Below, one piece after another: positions 31,811 through 43,199 of a stretch of DNA of 64,000 nucleotides (its first letter is position 1; each line of letters opens with the position of its first letter). The position numbers were made by a program, and so were the translations under genes. The stretch is from Hymenopus coronatus (taxonomy: Eukaryota > Arthropoda > Insecta > Mantodea > Hymenopodidae). The stretch spans positions 113,208,176 through 113,272,175 of the forward strand of contig CM060897.1 of assembly GCA_030762935.1 (NCBI GenBank). The letters are read 5' to 3'. The notes beneath the pieces are model-generated. The model searched no databases. It was given only the letters and a program-made list of their open reading frames with translations, and had not been told where the DNA came from.

Positions 31811-32560
31811 TCTGATGTGATTCATTCACATAATTGTCTCCAGCTATTATGCAACAGATTATTTTTACAAAATCTGAGTCTCCTCTCTACTTTCTGTTAA
31901 TCAAGATAAACAGAAGATAGCAAAAAGGGATTTATTAATCACTTCCGTATAAGTAGATGGGAAATAAGGGAATACACTAGCCTAAAGCGATAGTCAATCT
32001 TTTAAAAGCTGTTACTATGTGATTGAAATTTATTCTTTGTAAGGCCTGGAGTTGACAAATTGCCGTATGAGAAAAGTTTAAGAATTACAAAACTGAAAGA
32101 AAGAATAAGGAAAAGCCGTGAAATGGTGAGCTTCACGTTAAAATAAAAAAAATCTAAGCCATAAATTGTGTTTTAACAATATTAAATTTTATATGTAACA
32201 AAAATCATATAGAAGAAAGTTCTCTTTTGATGCTACTCCCAGGAAATGCAAGATATACAGTTTATTTGCCACGTAAACATCTTTAACATATAGTATTTTA
32301 AAAATCGTTACAGTATTTTTTTTGAGAAAATAAAGTTTTTCATAATATTTTCCATGTAAAGGGTAATTTTGGTTGGACGGATTTTCCTCAACATCTTTGT
32401 GTCGCATCCTTGCAAGATACTAAATTTAAATACTAAATTTTTTACCGAATTTTCGTTTTTGAGTTGTCGTCTTCACAAATACATGGTCATTTTTCTAAAA
32501 TGCTTTTTTGTGTTTAAACATGGGAACCATAAAACAAGTACAAACAAAATTGTGCTTTTA
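31811..32560 (+). repeat. R1 repeat, 3' truncated
   Basis: CTGATGTGATTCATTCACAT to CACAAATACATGGTCATTTT and ATGGGAACCATAAAACAAGT. End palindrome missing. Confidence 0.8.
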
Positions 32561-33539
32561 CATTTGCTAACGCAATATTGGTTACTCAAAAAACATGAAA
32601 AAGCATGTTTGTCAGTGAAACGACATGTGGATTTCGAGATGGCATAACTTATCTATGAAAATAATGACTCATACAAATAAATAGAAGCAAACATGGCCAA
32701 AATGTTACCTGCAAACAATTTTAATCGCATGCGTTGTGCAAATAACAACTGTTTAAACATATCAAATCATGCTTAATGCGGCACAAATATTTTTCGCGAA
32801 TATTAATTGTAGCTGGAAATTCAATCCATGCTAGGATAGTATTTACAAATAGGTCATATCATTTCCTGTAAAAAATAGTTATGTTTAAGTTTTATAGTAA
32901 GGTAATATAATAATTACATTTCTGGTTCTCATTTACATTTCTGAGGGCATACAAAGAGGAAGCAGCATCTTCCACAATTTAATCTGCACTTCAAATATTT
33001 TAATTTCATCACGTATATTTACTATATTTTCATTTCTTTCTTGTTGATAAAATTATTTAGGTATTTGTTTATTTATTTACTGCCTTTTAACAGGACATCG
33101 GTCCCAATTACAAAAAGAATTATACACAAGGAAGGTCGAATCTTTATTGCAAGCTTAGAATGTGCTATGACGACTTCTTAATTCGAACTCTGTTGCGGCC
33201 CGACACTGCTTGGTAATACCTTACAGCACACAATATTGTGCACCGAACATAGGCAACTACATTTCTCGTATTGAAGAAAGTCAAGAGTCACTTCTGGTTC
33301 GTGAACCAGTAAATAATACTCATGCCTGCTTAATCACCTCGAATTAAAATGAAGGGTATACTAAAATAACACCACCTAAAGAGAAAAACCTTTCACCAAA
33401 CATTAGTATATGATGCGACGTCACATTCTTTGGATGTTGTGATACAGATGTTTGGATTGTGATAATATTAGTGGTTTAAATGGTATCCTATTATTAAAGG
33501 TTAATGCCTAGAAGTGTAGTGTATCAAGCGATAATGGTG
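32561..33539. other. no recognisable gene or repeat
   Basis: About 1 kb of AT-rich sequence free of R1 and SINE matches. No frames over 60 codons with recognisable content. Confidence 0.5.
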
Positions 33540-33810
33540 AATTGGGATTTAAAACACTGCGAATACTCTTTTATCCGAAAAGCACAAGTGTTGGGCAAAC
33601 AATGAAGTTTACCAAACATTGGGAAGATGTCCGACGTCCATTATTCAACCATGCAAAACAATTAATTACGCAGATTTAGGTGTTCGTGCACCACTAAGCA
33701 CTTCCCAACATTATTGCCTCCATGATCTCCACTTCTCAATCCGATCAATTTAAGATCTGTTTGTGGTTCACGGAGAAAATGCGAGTTAGCTAGGAATTTA
33801 ATGTTGTATT
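33540..33810 (+). pseudogene. DUF4817-type transposase fragment, decayed
   Basis: TTGGGCAAACAATGAAGTTT ... AACATTGGGAAGATGTCC (QxxGAPPHW-like) is followed ~120 bases later by CCTCCATGATCTCCACTTCT/CAATCCGATCAATTT. That reads PP-SPLLNPIN and parallels PPRSPDLNPxD. Stops and shifts throughout. The same composite, followed by a SINE E head, occurs at 34920-35451. Confidence 0.6.
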
Positions 33811-34090
33811 CGCATGTCATGGTAGGTCAGTGGTTACAGCAACTGAACAGAGACCGGAAGATCCGTTGTTTTCCGGCTATGGCTTTGAGGGCACATTTCC
33901 AATACCTAAAGGGTTTCAAGCTGCCACATCAAACTTCGGACTGGCTCAAGTTTGAATCCCAGCAACTGCAGTTAGAGGTGTCTGCCGTAAAGGACGGGAT
34001 GGGTCCAAGTAAAATGACTGGTGTAATTGTATGCTTGAAAACTGACGGGGTTACGCTTCACTGCAGTTGCATGGGTTTTGCCGTTTTATT
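33811..34090 (+). repeat. SINE family E head and body
   Basis: TCATGGTAGGTCAGTGGTTA (A-box-like) and GAGACCGGAAGATCCG. The B box is damaged and the tail is not clearly recognisable beyond about 33900. Confidence 0.55.
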
Positions 34091-34762
34091 TTAAAAAAGT
34101 CTCATGTGTTTTCCATTCACTTTCTCTAAATGTCCTATATAAAACTATTCTTACAAAAGATTATTCTTTTGTCTACGTCATACAATCGAGATAAACATTA
34201 GCAGAATTCATATTATTAATTTATTCCTTGTAAGTAGAAGGGAAATAAGGGAATACATTATGGGGAAGACATAAATTATTAATTATAACGATATCTACAT
34301 TTTTTTCGTGAAATAAGTATTTGTCTACCACTTACGGTTTACCAGTAATGGAAAGTTCTGTAAAACTCATCCAGAATAAAGAGGTCTTTAGAGACTATTC
34401 CCAGAAAATTGAAAATACATATTTTATTTGTGGTGTATATATCTTTAATATATAGCATTTAAAGCAAAATCTTTATTGCCAAACATTTTAAAAAAATTGT
34501 CAATCTAAAGGGTAGTTTGTAATGGGGGATTTTCTTGAAAATTTTCGTGTCACATTCCTGGAAGACACTGAACTAAAATACGAAGTTTGGTATTTAACTG
34601 TCTTTTCGTTTTTGAGCTCTGCTGTCCACAGACATGCACATACACACGGACCTTTTTATAAAAAATAGTTTTTTTGGACTCAGAAATCTTGACATCGAGT
34701 TTTTGGGTGAAATAAAATACCTACTATATCATCGTGTATGTGCTAGAGAAAGTAAAAGCAAA
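34091..34762 (+). repeat. R1 repeat, CA tract short
   Basis: CATGTGTTTTCCATTCACTT to ACCTACTATATCATCGTGTA and GCTAGAGAAAGTAAAAGC. One internal segment (about 34260) is deleted. Confidence 0.8.
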
Positions 34763-34919
34763 GTTTTACTGCAAAAAATATATTTTTATAGTATAAACAA
34801 TATTAAATGATTATACTTTATGCTTAGTTTTATATGAACTTAGCCTTTAACTAAGAAGCCTGTTTATATAGTTACGTTTAAAGGATGCAGGACTTATAAA
34901 CTCTTCTAAGGCTAAAGAA

Positions 34920-35305
34920 ATGTTGAAAAATGTATTATTCTTGACAAATATTATTTATAACTACAAATCCAAACATAGCCTTGCAGGCATAGAATTTTCA
35001 AAAAGGTCAAATTATTTACCGTCAAAAAGAGTAATCATTAGACTAAAAAATCACGATGTTAGACAAACAATGGAATATAAAAGTATTAGAAAGATTCCGA
35101 AAAACATCAGTTTTTGGCAAACAATGGGGTTTACATGCCACTGGGAAGATATCCCTCATCTCTTGTTCAACCCTGAATAACAATTAAACGAAGATTTTGG
35201 TACCGTTCTATCAATAGACACTTCCGAATAACGTGGCCTCGTGATATCCAGATCTAATCCCATCAATTTGAGATCAGCTAGACGAGTTATTTGGGGAGTT
35301 TAATG
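34920..35305 (+). pseudogene. DUF4817-type transposase fragment, decayed
   Basis: FWQTMGFTCHWEDIPHLLFN (35108-35167) parallels the GAPPHW...FLN block. About 60 bases on, TGGCCTCGTGATATCCAGAT then CTAATCCCATCAATTT matches WPPRSPDLxPxN after a one-base shift. The 86-codon frame at 34920 is open by decay. No active enzyme. Confidence 0.6.
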
Positions 35306-35451
35306 TCACGTCGGTATGACATTTTAGCTCAATGGATACAGCAACCGGACGGAGATACCTGGTTTCCCGGCTATGATTTGATGACACTGGTTCAAAAGGG
35401 TTTGGAGGCTGCGACCAGTCTTCGCATTAGTTCAGGGACAAGTTTTGTGAA
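35306..35451 (+). repeat. SINE family E head, interrupted by mariner
   Basis: GTATGACATTTTAGCTCAAT (A-box-like), GGATACAGCAACCGGACGGA, then CCCGGCTATGATTTGATGAC. The mariner element starts at the TA at 35452-35453. Confidence 0.6.
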
Positions 35452-35650
35452 TACGAGGGACGTTCAACAAGTCCTTAGAAAAAGATAGAACAACAAATTA
35501 TATTTAGCTGGATAACCTTTCCCTACATTTCCCAACTGTTTTAAGCCTTCCAAAAAGTAGACTTGCGAAAGTCCCTCAAAATAGACATCTCTATAGACGT
35601 GAAACGCTTTCCTCCGAGCCGCTTTTTCAAGTTTGGAAATATAAAAAAGA

Positions 35651-36330
35651 TTACTGGAGGCTAAATTTGGTGAATACGGTGGATGTTGTAGTAATTCGAA
35701 CCATAATTCTATAATCTTCGCAGATAAGCACCTTTACATTGCCTTGATGGAAGAGTATTTTTCCTTTACCAGATGCGGCGTTTTTTTCCTTGACTTCTCT
35801 ATTCAATTGGTGTAATAACGATGCATAATACTCTTCTCGTTCTTCCTTTCTGCAAGTAATCAATGTAGATGATTCCGCGTGAATCCCAAAAAACCGAGCC
35901 CATCATCTTGTTTGCATATTTCACCAGTGCCAGTTCAACTTTTAAACCCGCTGTTTTGACTGTACCTTTGTCTCTGGAGTGTAGTAGTGTACCTATCCGT
36001 GTTTCATCCACGGTCAGTATTGCAACGGAAATGTGTGACACCAGCTTCCGAATCGAACACACGGCACCAATATTGCCGAGAGCTTTCTCAAACCTAATTA
36101 TTTGTGAAACATTGAGCAAATTGTACCTTGTGATATGCCTGTGGCCTCTACTATTTTGCGATCACTCTAAACCATATTCTGGATTTTGTCAATCATTACG
36201 AAGGAGGTCATTTCTACTGAACGTCAGAACGATGTTCATCATTTGTGGATGTACGTTCACGTTTAAATTCATTTATCCAATTGTAAATTGTTGCAAACGC
36301 AAAAGCAGATGTGCCATGAATTTCGTCCAA
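35651..36330 (-). pseudogene. mariner transposase pseudogene, minus strand
   Basis: Read on the minus strand: TVDETRIGTLLHSRDKGT (first-aspartate block, VDETW... in active enzymes; here the W is R), then MGSVFWDSRGIIYIDYLQKG (VFWDxRGIIxIDYL), then EYYASLLHQLNREVKEKN and GKILFHQGNVKV (the family reads LFHQDNAPxH, so the second catalytic Asp is Gly here). Frameshifts separate the pieces. A 198-codon frame on the opposite strand is only its shadow. Confidence 0.88.
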
Positions 36331-36495
36331 CTCGGAAGGGAAGTAAATTTGGTCCCTTGTCGTAGATTTATGGCAGGTAAAAGAACTCCAAGCCTGTTAG
36401 AGAGGCAGTTGAGCAAAATTAAGCGATCTTTCACGCCCAATTTGGAATGGGAACACAGTAGTTAAAGAGCGTCCATACGTAACACGCCATTTTTT
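36330..36495 (+). repeat. SINE family D inserted in mariner
   Basis: GGTCCCTTGTCGTAGATTTA, GGTAAAAGAACTCCAAGCCT, AGCAAAATTAAGCGATC and CAGTAGTTAAAGAGCGTCCA match 1320-1480. The head is missing (5' truncation). Mariner sequence continues on both sides, so the SINE arrived later. Confidence 0.85.
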
Positions 36496-36689
36496 ATCTC
36501 TGTCGGTGATGAGCCTTTTTTCCCATTTTTCTAAAGATTGTTGATTCAGTGGCCATGACAACGAAACCACGTGATAGATATAGCTGAAACTTCAACTATC
36601 ACCTAGTAAGAGACGACGGTTACTAAATATATATATTTTTTTTTTATGTACGAGTGTAATTTCTTGGAAGGAAGTGTTAAACGCCCCCA

Positions 36690-37255
36690 GTTTTATGTTT
36701 GTTCGTGTCGTTTGAAGTAGACTGTATGCAATCAGGGCCGGAGCATAAAACGAACGCTCTGTATAAGCGATGATTATGAGTAAGGTATATGTAAATTCAG
36801 TTTGTTTAAGGTTATCGTGCTTTACGAAGTTCAAGTGGCAGTTCAAATGTGTATTAAACTTTAGTGGTCTGGACTCATGAAACCTTTGTGTGATGTGGTT
36901 TTCTGAAGCCTCTGCGTATTTGCCTTTCCCTGTAGGTAGCTTGATAAACCGGTGCCAGTAGTTGACCGTATTTTCAACGGTTACTTGCAATTAGTGCTGC
37001 GAAGTAGCGAGTTGATGAAGACAGCCACCCATAGGAATTGAGCCCAGACGCGCCAACGCTTGCTCCATCGATTTTCATGGCTGAATATTCATTCAGGGTC
37101 CCCATGCTACATATTCTCCTTAATATGCACTTATAAAATATTCAAACTTTTCTTAACGTTATCATTTGGGCAAAAATAAAAACGTATGGAGGTATTTATT
37201 TATTGAAACAATAACTGCCAAAAAGGGAGGAGCAAACCAGATAAATTTTAAATAA
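36690..37255. other. unassigned, with an open minus-strand stretch
   Basis: On the minus strand ~100 codons (about 36990 to 36690) stay open and read, for example, YWHRFIKLPTGKGKYAEASE. Composition is ordinary, no family recognised, no start ATG. The rest is AT-rich and featureless. Confidence 0.35.
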
Positions 37256-37630
37256 ATTATCTAAAAAAATTTCTATTCCATTCACATGACTTTCTCCATC
37301 TGTTCTGCAAACAAACTATTGTCACACAACATTGTTCGTCTATCTACAAATTGAGAAGCGATCTTATTACTTGCTTCCTTGTAAGCAGAAGAGGAATAAA
37401 GGAATACGCGACTAAAACGATAGCCACATCTTTTGAAAGCTACTGCACTGTGAAGCAATTGAACTTCGATTCACTTTACCCGACCAGAAGTAAAACAAAA
37501 GAAATATGAAATGAATAAACAATTTTCGTTAAAGAAAAGTTTAAGTATTTTAAAATTGAAACCAATGGGAAGCGATTAACTCTACCAAAAAACGAGTATA
37601 ATAAACTGTGTCTCTTAGCAAGATCTTTAT
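37256..37630 (+). repeat. R1 repeat, 5' half
   Basis: TTCCATTCACATGACTTTCT to GTGTCTCTTAGCAAGATCTT, then TTTTGTGTAGTACGTTTTCA, where the next copy begins. Confidence 0.85.
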
Positions 37631-38485
37631 TTTTTGTGTAGTACGTTTTCACTATATTTTACTGTCTCTACCTGTTCTGCAAACAAACTATTGGTTATAC
37701 AACATTATTCTTCTATCTACTTCATGCTAATTAAGAACCGTTCTTATTACTTGCTTCCTTGGAAGCAGAAGGGAAATAAAGGAATACTCTATTCTAAAAC
37801 GATATTCAACTCTTTTAAAAGCTATCGCTATGTGAAACAATTAAATTTCGGTTTACTTCACCTGGCCAGAAGTTAAACAAGAGATATGAAACTAATGAGC
37901 ACTATTTGTTTGAGAAAAGTTTAAGTATTTTAAACTTGAAAACAATCGAAAATGATTAACTACCAAAAAGCAGTATGACATAATTTGTGTGTTTTAACGA
38001 GATCTATATTTTTTGTGTAGTAAGTTTTTGTCTATCGCTTACGGTTAACCAGTTTTGCAAATGTTCAGAATGAAGAAGACTTTGGAGGCTATTCTCAAAA
38101 AAATCAACATATAAATTTTACTTGCCATTTAAATATTTTAATATAAGTTATTTTAATCAATATCGTTAGTGTCATTTTTGAGAATACCGAAAATTTCAAA
38201 AAATGTTCTACGTAAAGTTAGTGATGGTATTTTAATGAATATCTTTGTGACGTATTGTTGGGACATATTACTAAACTTAAATATCAAGTTTTGGTATTTA
38301 ACGGTCTTTTCGTTTTTGAGTTTTACTTTCCAAAGGCACACTCATTGACATTTTTCAAAAAATGTTTTTTTATTCAGGGATTATCAAAACATGTATTTCT
38401 GTTGAAATCTTGGATTAGAGTTTTTAGGTGGCCTTCTCTATCTACTTTTACGCTGTAATATGCGCTAGAGAAAATAAAAATTGTG
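37631..38485 (+). repeat. R1 repeat, near full length, CA tract lost
   Basis: CTCTACCTGTTCTGCAAACA to CTTCTCTATCTACTTTTACG ... GCGCTAGAGAAAATAAAAAT. It belongs to the same subgroup as 37256-37630 (shared GCAAACAAACTATT start). Confidence 0.85.
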
Positions 38486-38865
38486 GCGGTAAGGATATAG
38501 CTGAAATACAATATCTTGAAAATGTAAGTCCTCATATATTTAACGCTATAAGTTTCAGCTGAACTCAGAAACATTTACTATATATTGTATATTTACACCA
38601 TACATGGTATTTTATGGGGTAAATAGATATAAGCTGAAGGTAAAACTAATAAATATTTCTTGAACTATTGTATACATTCCCTGGATAGGAATTGAAAGCG
38701 TTTCTATAATATCATTACTTTCTCGTATGTACAATGTATAAGGTTGTTTCGTTTGTGGTTATATTTTAAGCACTAAGAACGCCTAGGAACGCAGCTCACC
38801 CACAGCACAGCTACGACAGAGTAGTTGCTGAACTTTTTCTCTATAAACGAAGTACAAGGTCGTTC
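38486..38865. other. no recognisable gene or repeat
   Basis: AT-rich, no open frame of interest. Confidence 0.4.
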
Positions 38866-38899
38866 AAAATATATATAAACAACGGAGTCATTTTCTAAA

Positions 38900-39250
38900 C
38901 AAACTATTCATTTCCTGTAGTATCGACCACTGTAGTCGAAAATATATTTCATTTGATCTGGAAGCTTATAAAGTCCATTCTCCAAAATGTGTTTTTTTCT
39001 GGTTGATGAACTCTTCAAGGTTCATTTTGCAGTCCTCCAAGGAAATGAGGCATTTGTCATTCGGGAAATTCAACAGGAAACGGAATAGAGGAAAGTCGGA
39101 TGGGGCAATACGGTGGTTGAGGTCACACATCGCATTCAAAATTAATGCACTTTTGACCGGTCACCCTAGAGGTATGTGGTCTGGCGTTGTCATGGTGAAG
39201 GACGATATCGTTTCCCAATTACGGTCCTTTCTCTTCAATTATTTTAAGTG
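38900..39250 (-). pseudogene. mariner transposase, C-terminal third, decayed
   Basis: Minus strand: KIIEEKGP-stop-LGNDIVLHHDNARPHTSRV, which holds HHDNARPHTS around the second catalytic Asp. Then frameshifted PQPPYCPI (the 'PHPPYSPD' region), NEP-RVHQPEKNTFWRMDF and a final segment in the GIxxLPxRWQKVI position. Confidence 0.88.
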
Positions 39251-40075
39251 GAAGATGAAAACAAAGGACGAAGCTCCAGTAGAAAAGGTGGGATCAAGGT
39301 AGGGTTATTTGTATTTTTTTATGTTTATTGCATTTCATTTTCTTTTGTTTATTTAGACATTCGTTCCTATTTCACATTTTGGGGAATTCTGTTCTTTTCT
39401 TTGGTGGTGTTTGTAATTTTGTAGAATGAGATCTTCTCACAGCAGCAGGAAGCTTAAGCTAACCGCATCATCAGTGCGTTGTGTGTTGAGATGATAGGCA
39501 ACAGAGGGACCAACAATTTTACTTGGAGACCTCAAACCGGGTGATAAACGGCTGCATATAAATCCGGACTTCATCAACTTCCAACGTTCTTATATCAGGA
39601 AGCCGAACCAGTCTTCCCTCTTTGCAACAGCTCTAATATTCTTTTTCAAGATCCAGTGGAGCGTTCCCGTTACCAACCAAAACGGACAGTGTTGTAGGTA
39701 GGTATTCTGGAAACGAAATTCCTGGCGCCAGAGTTCCTCTAGGCATTGCGCAGCCTCCGGCTGGGTCCATTTGGTTAGATAGCTGCTAAGCACCAACCAA
39801 ATGCCAGAAATCTGCAAACAAGATGTAAGGCGATGCTTCAAAGTATCAATTTCGGCGCAGAGTGCATAGAGATTAGATTGTGCTCGTCCATATCGCCAGG
39901 GTTTTTCTGCTGTCAGTATGGTCTCACTTCACACTTCATAAGCCGTCTCCTCGAATCCGTTGGAATATGCTTACAGAACATATTCTACCAGATAATGTTC
40001 CAGCTCAGATCATGTTTTTCTTCGATCCTGGGTGTAAGTGGAGCAGCAGTCAACAGACAGTAGTGGTTCCGGGTT
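39250..40075. mobile_element. unidentified ~820 bp insertion in mariner, with a 112-codon minus-strand open frame
   Basis: It separates two matching halves of a transposase. On the minus strand 39928 to 39590 is open for 112 codons (no ATG), reading SETILTAEKPWRYGRAQSNL ... LQHCPFWLVTGTLHWILKKN. I do not recognise the family. Possible short direct repeats at the junctions (TTCAATTATTTTAAG at 39235, TACCTTAAGATGATTCAA at 40083 as an inverted relative) are more likely the mariner overlap itself. Confidence 0.55.
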
Positions 40076-40084
40076 CAATGACTA

Positions 40085-40545
40085 CCTTAAGATGATTCAA
40101 CTGAGAACAGTATTTCTCAGAATCGATAGTCTCATTATTCAAGTTCGTAATACAGGATTCCTTTGCAGTCCCACCAAATGTACAGATACAGCCCTCATTT
40201 AGGAACCGATAATGGTGGCTACCCTTTCTTGCACCATGTTGTACACAATCCACTTCTCATCTCCAGTTACCTGCCGTTTTGAAAAGGATCATTCTGATCA
40301 CCTCTCAATAACGAGTCAGAGATGGACACGCGCTGAACCAAATTCACTTCATTCAATTCTTGAAGAACCCATACATCACGAATATTTACGTAACCCTTGA
40401 GGAATACGAGAACATTGAGCTCCAAGGCCAAGCAAGACATGAGTTGTCATTCTTGGGTTGTTGACTACCATTTCATTAACTTTTTCCACGTCCCTAACAA
40501 CTGGCCCACCAGTTCGAGGCTTCTCAGGAAGTCAAACCTCTCACT
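40085..40545 (-). pseudogene. mariner transposase, N-terminal two-thirds, decayed
   Basis: Minus strand: LPEKPRTGGPVVRDVEKVNE, MVVNNPRMTTHVLLGLGAQC (the 'NPRQTTRELAEQLGVS' helix-turn-helix region), then VTGDEKWIVYNMVQERV (first catalytic Asp in TGDEKW), then LNNETIDSEKYCSQLNHLK (the 'TITSDVYCAQLDRLN' region). TGDEKW is typical of mellifera/cecropia-type mariners, whereas the irritans-like copies here have VDET. Internal stops make it inactive. Confidence 0.88.
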
Positions 40546-40640
40546 TCAAATAGGAAGACATCTCTTATTTCATCTCTCATTTGCTATACTCTTGGTTCAC
40601 TTTGTACGGCCAACTTTATTCGCTTGTCTCGGCTTTTACA

Positions 40641-40760
40641 AACCATTTAAGTATCGCTTTAGTCTAGCGTATTACCTTTTAATTCTTCTGCTTAGGAGAA
40701 GATAATACAAGCATTTCTGCTATTGCTTATCTCAATTACCAGAAAATAATGGAATAGTCT
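40641..40760 (-). repeat. R1 repeat fragment, inverted
   Basis: AAACCATTTAAGTATCGCTT, TAGTCTAGCGTATTACCTTT and TTCTGCTATTGCTTATCTCA are the 5' R1 blocks in reverse. Confidence 0.7.
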
Positions 40761-40974
40761 TTTGTAACCACAGTCTGTAGAAAACTGATGTCAATTGAAT
40801 AATTTCTTCCATAGTTATTTTCAGCTTGATTTGATTTCTGCAAGAACTATTGTACAACTTAGCTACATTTAAAGTATCTAAAGCTGTTTTCTTCTTCCTC
40901 TACATCATTAGTTATGCGAATTCGGAATTCGTCTTTATTTCTTTTCTTACAATTACCAATGCATTTTTAATTTT
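40761..40974. other. no recognisable gene or repeat
   Basis: Short AT-rich spacer between R1 copies. Confidence 0.4.
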
Positions 40975-41680
40975 TCATCACGTACTAGTACATAATGTGT
41001 AGAGAAGGTATTGTATTTCACCCAAGACTTATACAAGAGATTTCACCGGAAACACATGTTTTGAGACCCCGGAATAATAAATAATTTTTAGAAAAATGTC
41101 GGTGTGTGCGTCTGTGAGTGCCTCTGTGAGCAGCATACCTCAAAAATGAAAAGTCCGTTAATTATCAAGCTTGGTATTTAAGTTCAGTATCTTTTAAGGA
41201 TGTAACATGAATATTTTAAAGAAAATTCCCCACTGCAAATATTCTTTACACGGAACATTTTTCGAAAATATCGATTTTCTAAAATATAGATCAAGCGATT
41301 TTGCTTAAAGTATCGATTATTATAGATATTTACCTGACAAATAATGAATATCTTGAATTTTCTGGGAATAGTCTCTGAATATCACCTTATTCTTCATGAA
41401 TTTTGTTGCATTTTACATAACTGATAAACCGTAGTGATAGACAATAACGTGCTGCACAAAAAAATATAGATCTTATTAAAATAGATAACTTAGACATTAA
41501 TGCTTTTATTTTTTGGTAGAGCTGACCATTTCTGAGGTAACCCTTATTATTGATTTCAGCTTTAAAACACATTCTTTTCTAATATGGAAATTTGTTAACA
41601 TTTGTCCAATAAATTTCAATCACAAAGCAACCATCTTTTAAAAGATTTGACTATTATTTTAGCTCAGTGTACTAGCTTAT
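40975..41680 (-). repeat. R1 repeat, inverted
   Basis: Palindrome remnant ACGTACTAGTACATAATGTG then TAGAGAAGGTATTGTATTTC; GTGTGCGTCTGTGAGTGCCT tract; runs to CAACCATCTTTTAAAAGATT and TTAGCTCAGTGTACTAGCTT. Confidence 0.85.
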
Positions 41681-42545
41681 TACTTCTCTACACGTACTAT
41701 GTACATAGTGTATAGAGAAGGTATTGCACTCCACCCAAAAATTCGATAACGAGACTTCACCGGGTCCCTTATATCCAGAAATAGCATTTTCAAAAAAAAG
41801 GGCCGTGTGTGTGTCCGTGTGTCCATGTGTCCGTGTGTCTGTGAACACGATAGCTCAAAAACGAAAATTCGGTAAAATACCAAACTTGGTATTTAAGCAT
41901 AGTATCTTCCAGGGGTGCGACACGAAGATTTTGAGAAAAATCCCCCCATCCCAAACTACCCTTTACATGGAACTTTTTTTAAAAAATTTGATTTCCTAAA
42001 AAATGACTAAGGATTTCCATTAAAATATCATACATTAATGCTATTTACCCGAAAAACAAAATGTATATCTTGAATTTCCTGGGAATAGCCTCTGGAGACT
42101 ACTTTATTCTGGACGAATTTTACGGAAATTTGCATAACTGATAAACCGCAAGACTTAGATAACAACTTACTACACAAGAAATGTAGAGCACGTTAAAACA
42201 TACAATTTATGTTATGTACCTTTTTTTCGGGAGTTGATCGTTTTTGAGATATTCATTGTTTTTGGTTTCAGCTATGAAAAACTTACTTTTCTCATATAGG
42301 AATTTGTTAACTCCTGTCCATATAAACAAAGGAACTTCAGTCACACAGTAACCAGCTTTTGACTATCACGTTAACCTATAGTATTCTCTTATTTCGCTTC
42401 TACTTATAAAGAAACAAGTAATAAGACTGTTTCTGCTAATTTGTTCTCGAGTAGCAGGAAGTAAATAGAAGCATAAGGTTTTTAACAATAATTTGTTGCA
42501 GAGATGTAGAGAAAGTCATGTGAATGGTTCATGTCAGATTTTTTT
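41681..42545 (-). repeat. R1 repeat, inverted, near full length
   Basis: Palindrome at 41687-41722 (TTCTCTACACGTACTATGTA), a (TGTGTCCG)n tract at about 41806-41842, all central blocks, and the start block AAAGTCATGTGAATGGTTCA. Same subgroup as 5650-6517 and 7161-8078. Confidence 0.92.
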
Positions 42546-42640
42546 TTCTTGTAAGATAGTAATAAGATCATTTCTGCTAATTTTATGTAGAATAACCTTT
42601 TAGCAATACTTTTGTAGAGAAAGTCGTGTAAATGGAACAC
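42546..42640 (-). repeat. R1 repeat fragment, inverted
   Basis: TAAGATAGTAATAAGATCAT then GTAGAGAAAGTCGTGTAAAT: only the 5' ~90 bases of a unit, extending the inverted tandem series. Confidence 0.7.
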
Positions 42641-42890
42641 AGCAAATTTTTGCATTTTTCTTCCTCCCATAGTCTGTACTCTATTTGCACCCTTAACAGG
42701 GTTGTTCTTTATACTTGCCATATTTTATTCATCTTTCTCCTATTCCTTCTACTCTCTTTTCCTGGCAACAATTCTCTACACATGATGGGACGGTTGATAA
42801 GTGATACACCAATTTGCCACCTCTCCCGAGTTCAACTCCATCTGACAAATCATCTTTAAATTGATCAATCGGTAGACATAGAATTCCTTG
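42641..42890. other. no recognisable gene or repeat
   Basis: Pyrimidine-rich stretch; 75- and 79-codon frames on the two strands have no motif. Confidence 0.35.
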
Positions 42891-43185
42891 AGAACAATTT
42901 TACTTTCCATTATGCACCAAAATTTGGCTAAAAATTTCCATCTAAAGCAAAGTTTGGGTTGGGGGATTTTCTTGAAAACCATTGTGTTGAACCCTTGAAA
43001 GATGCTGAACTTCAAATGCCAAGTTTGATATTTAACAGACTTTTCGCTTCTTAATTATGTTATTCACAAACACTCGAGCACAGGGACACACACACACAAT
43101 ACTTTTTCTTGATTCAGGGGACCCTGACGTGAAACATCGGTATCGAATTTTTGGGTGGAATTTAATGTCTTCTTCTCTATCTACT
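42891..43185 (+). repeat. R1 repeat, 3' third
   Basis: TCCATCTAAAGCAAAGTTTG, GATGCTGAACTTCAAATGCC, ACACACACAATACTTTTTCT, GTATCGAATTTTTGGGTGGA, then TTCTCTATCTACTGC where the palindrome is cut off. Confidence 0.75.
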
Positions 43186-43199
43186 GCGGCATTAAAAGT

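Larger units (their letters stand above)
35452..36689 (-). mobile_element. mariner element, minus strand, carrying a SINE D insertion
   Basis: The left end TA(35452)-CGAGGGACGTTCAACAAGTC matches the 3' ITR of the 28.8 kb copy. The right end TTCTTGGAAGGAAGTGTTAA then ACGCCCCC (to ~36688) matches its 5' ITR inverted. Outside the SINE the element is close to 1.08 kb. The minus-strand 5' region GTGGTTTCGTTGTCATGGCC matches the other copy's GGTTTCGTTGGCATAGACGA. Confidence 0.88.
38870..40640 (-). mobile_element. mellifera-like mariner, minus strand, split by an ~820 bp insertion
   Basis: The left boundary near TACAAGGTCGTTCAAAATAT (38869) looks like a mariner end. The transposase N-terminal part lies at 40085-40545 and the C-terminal part at 38900-39250, both minus. 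The right end grades into R1 sequence at about 40640; the second ITR is not clear. The two halves overlap at matching codons (HLKVVIE / LKIIEEKG), which shows that 39250-40075 is an insertion. Confidence 0.82.

Noticed and set aside
35869..36465. 198-codon plus-strand frame
   Set aside because: Antisense shadow of the minus-strand mariner transposase; it also runs into the SINE D insertion.
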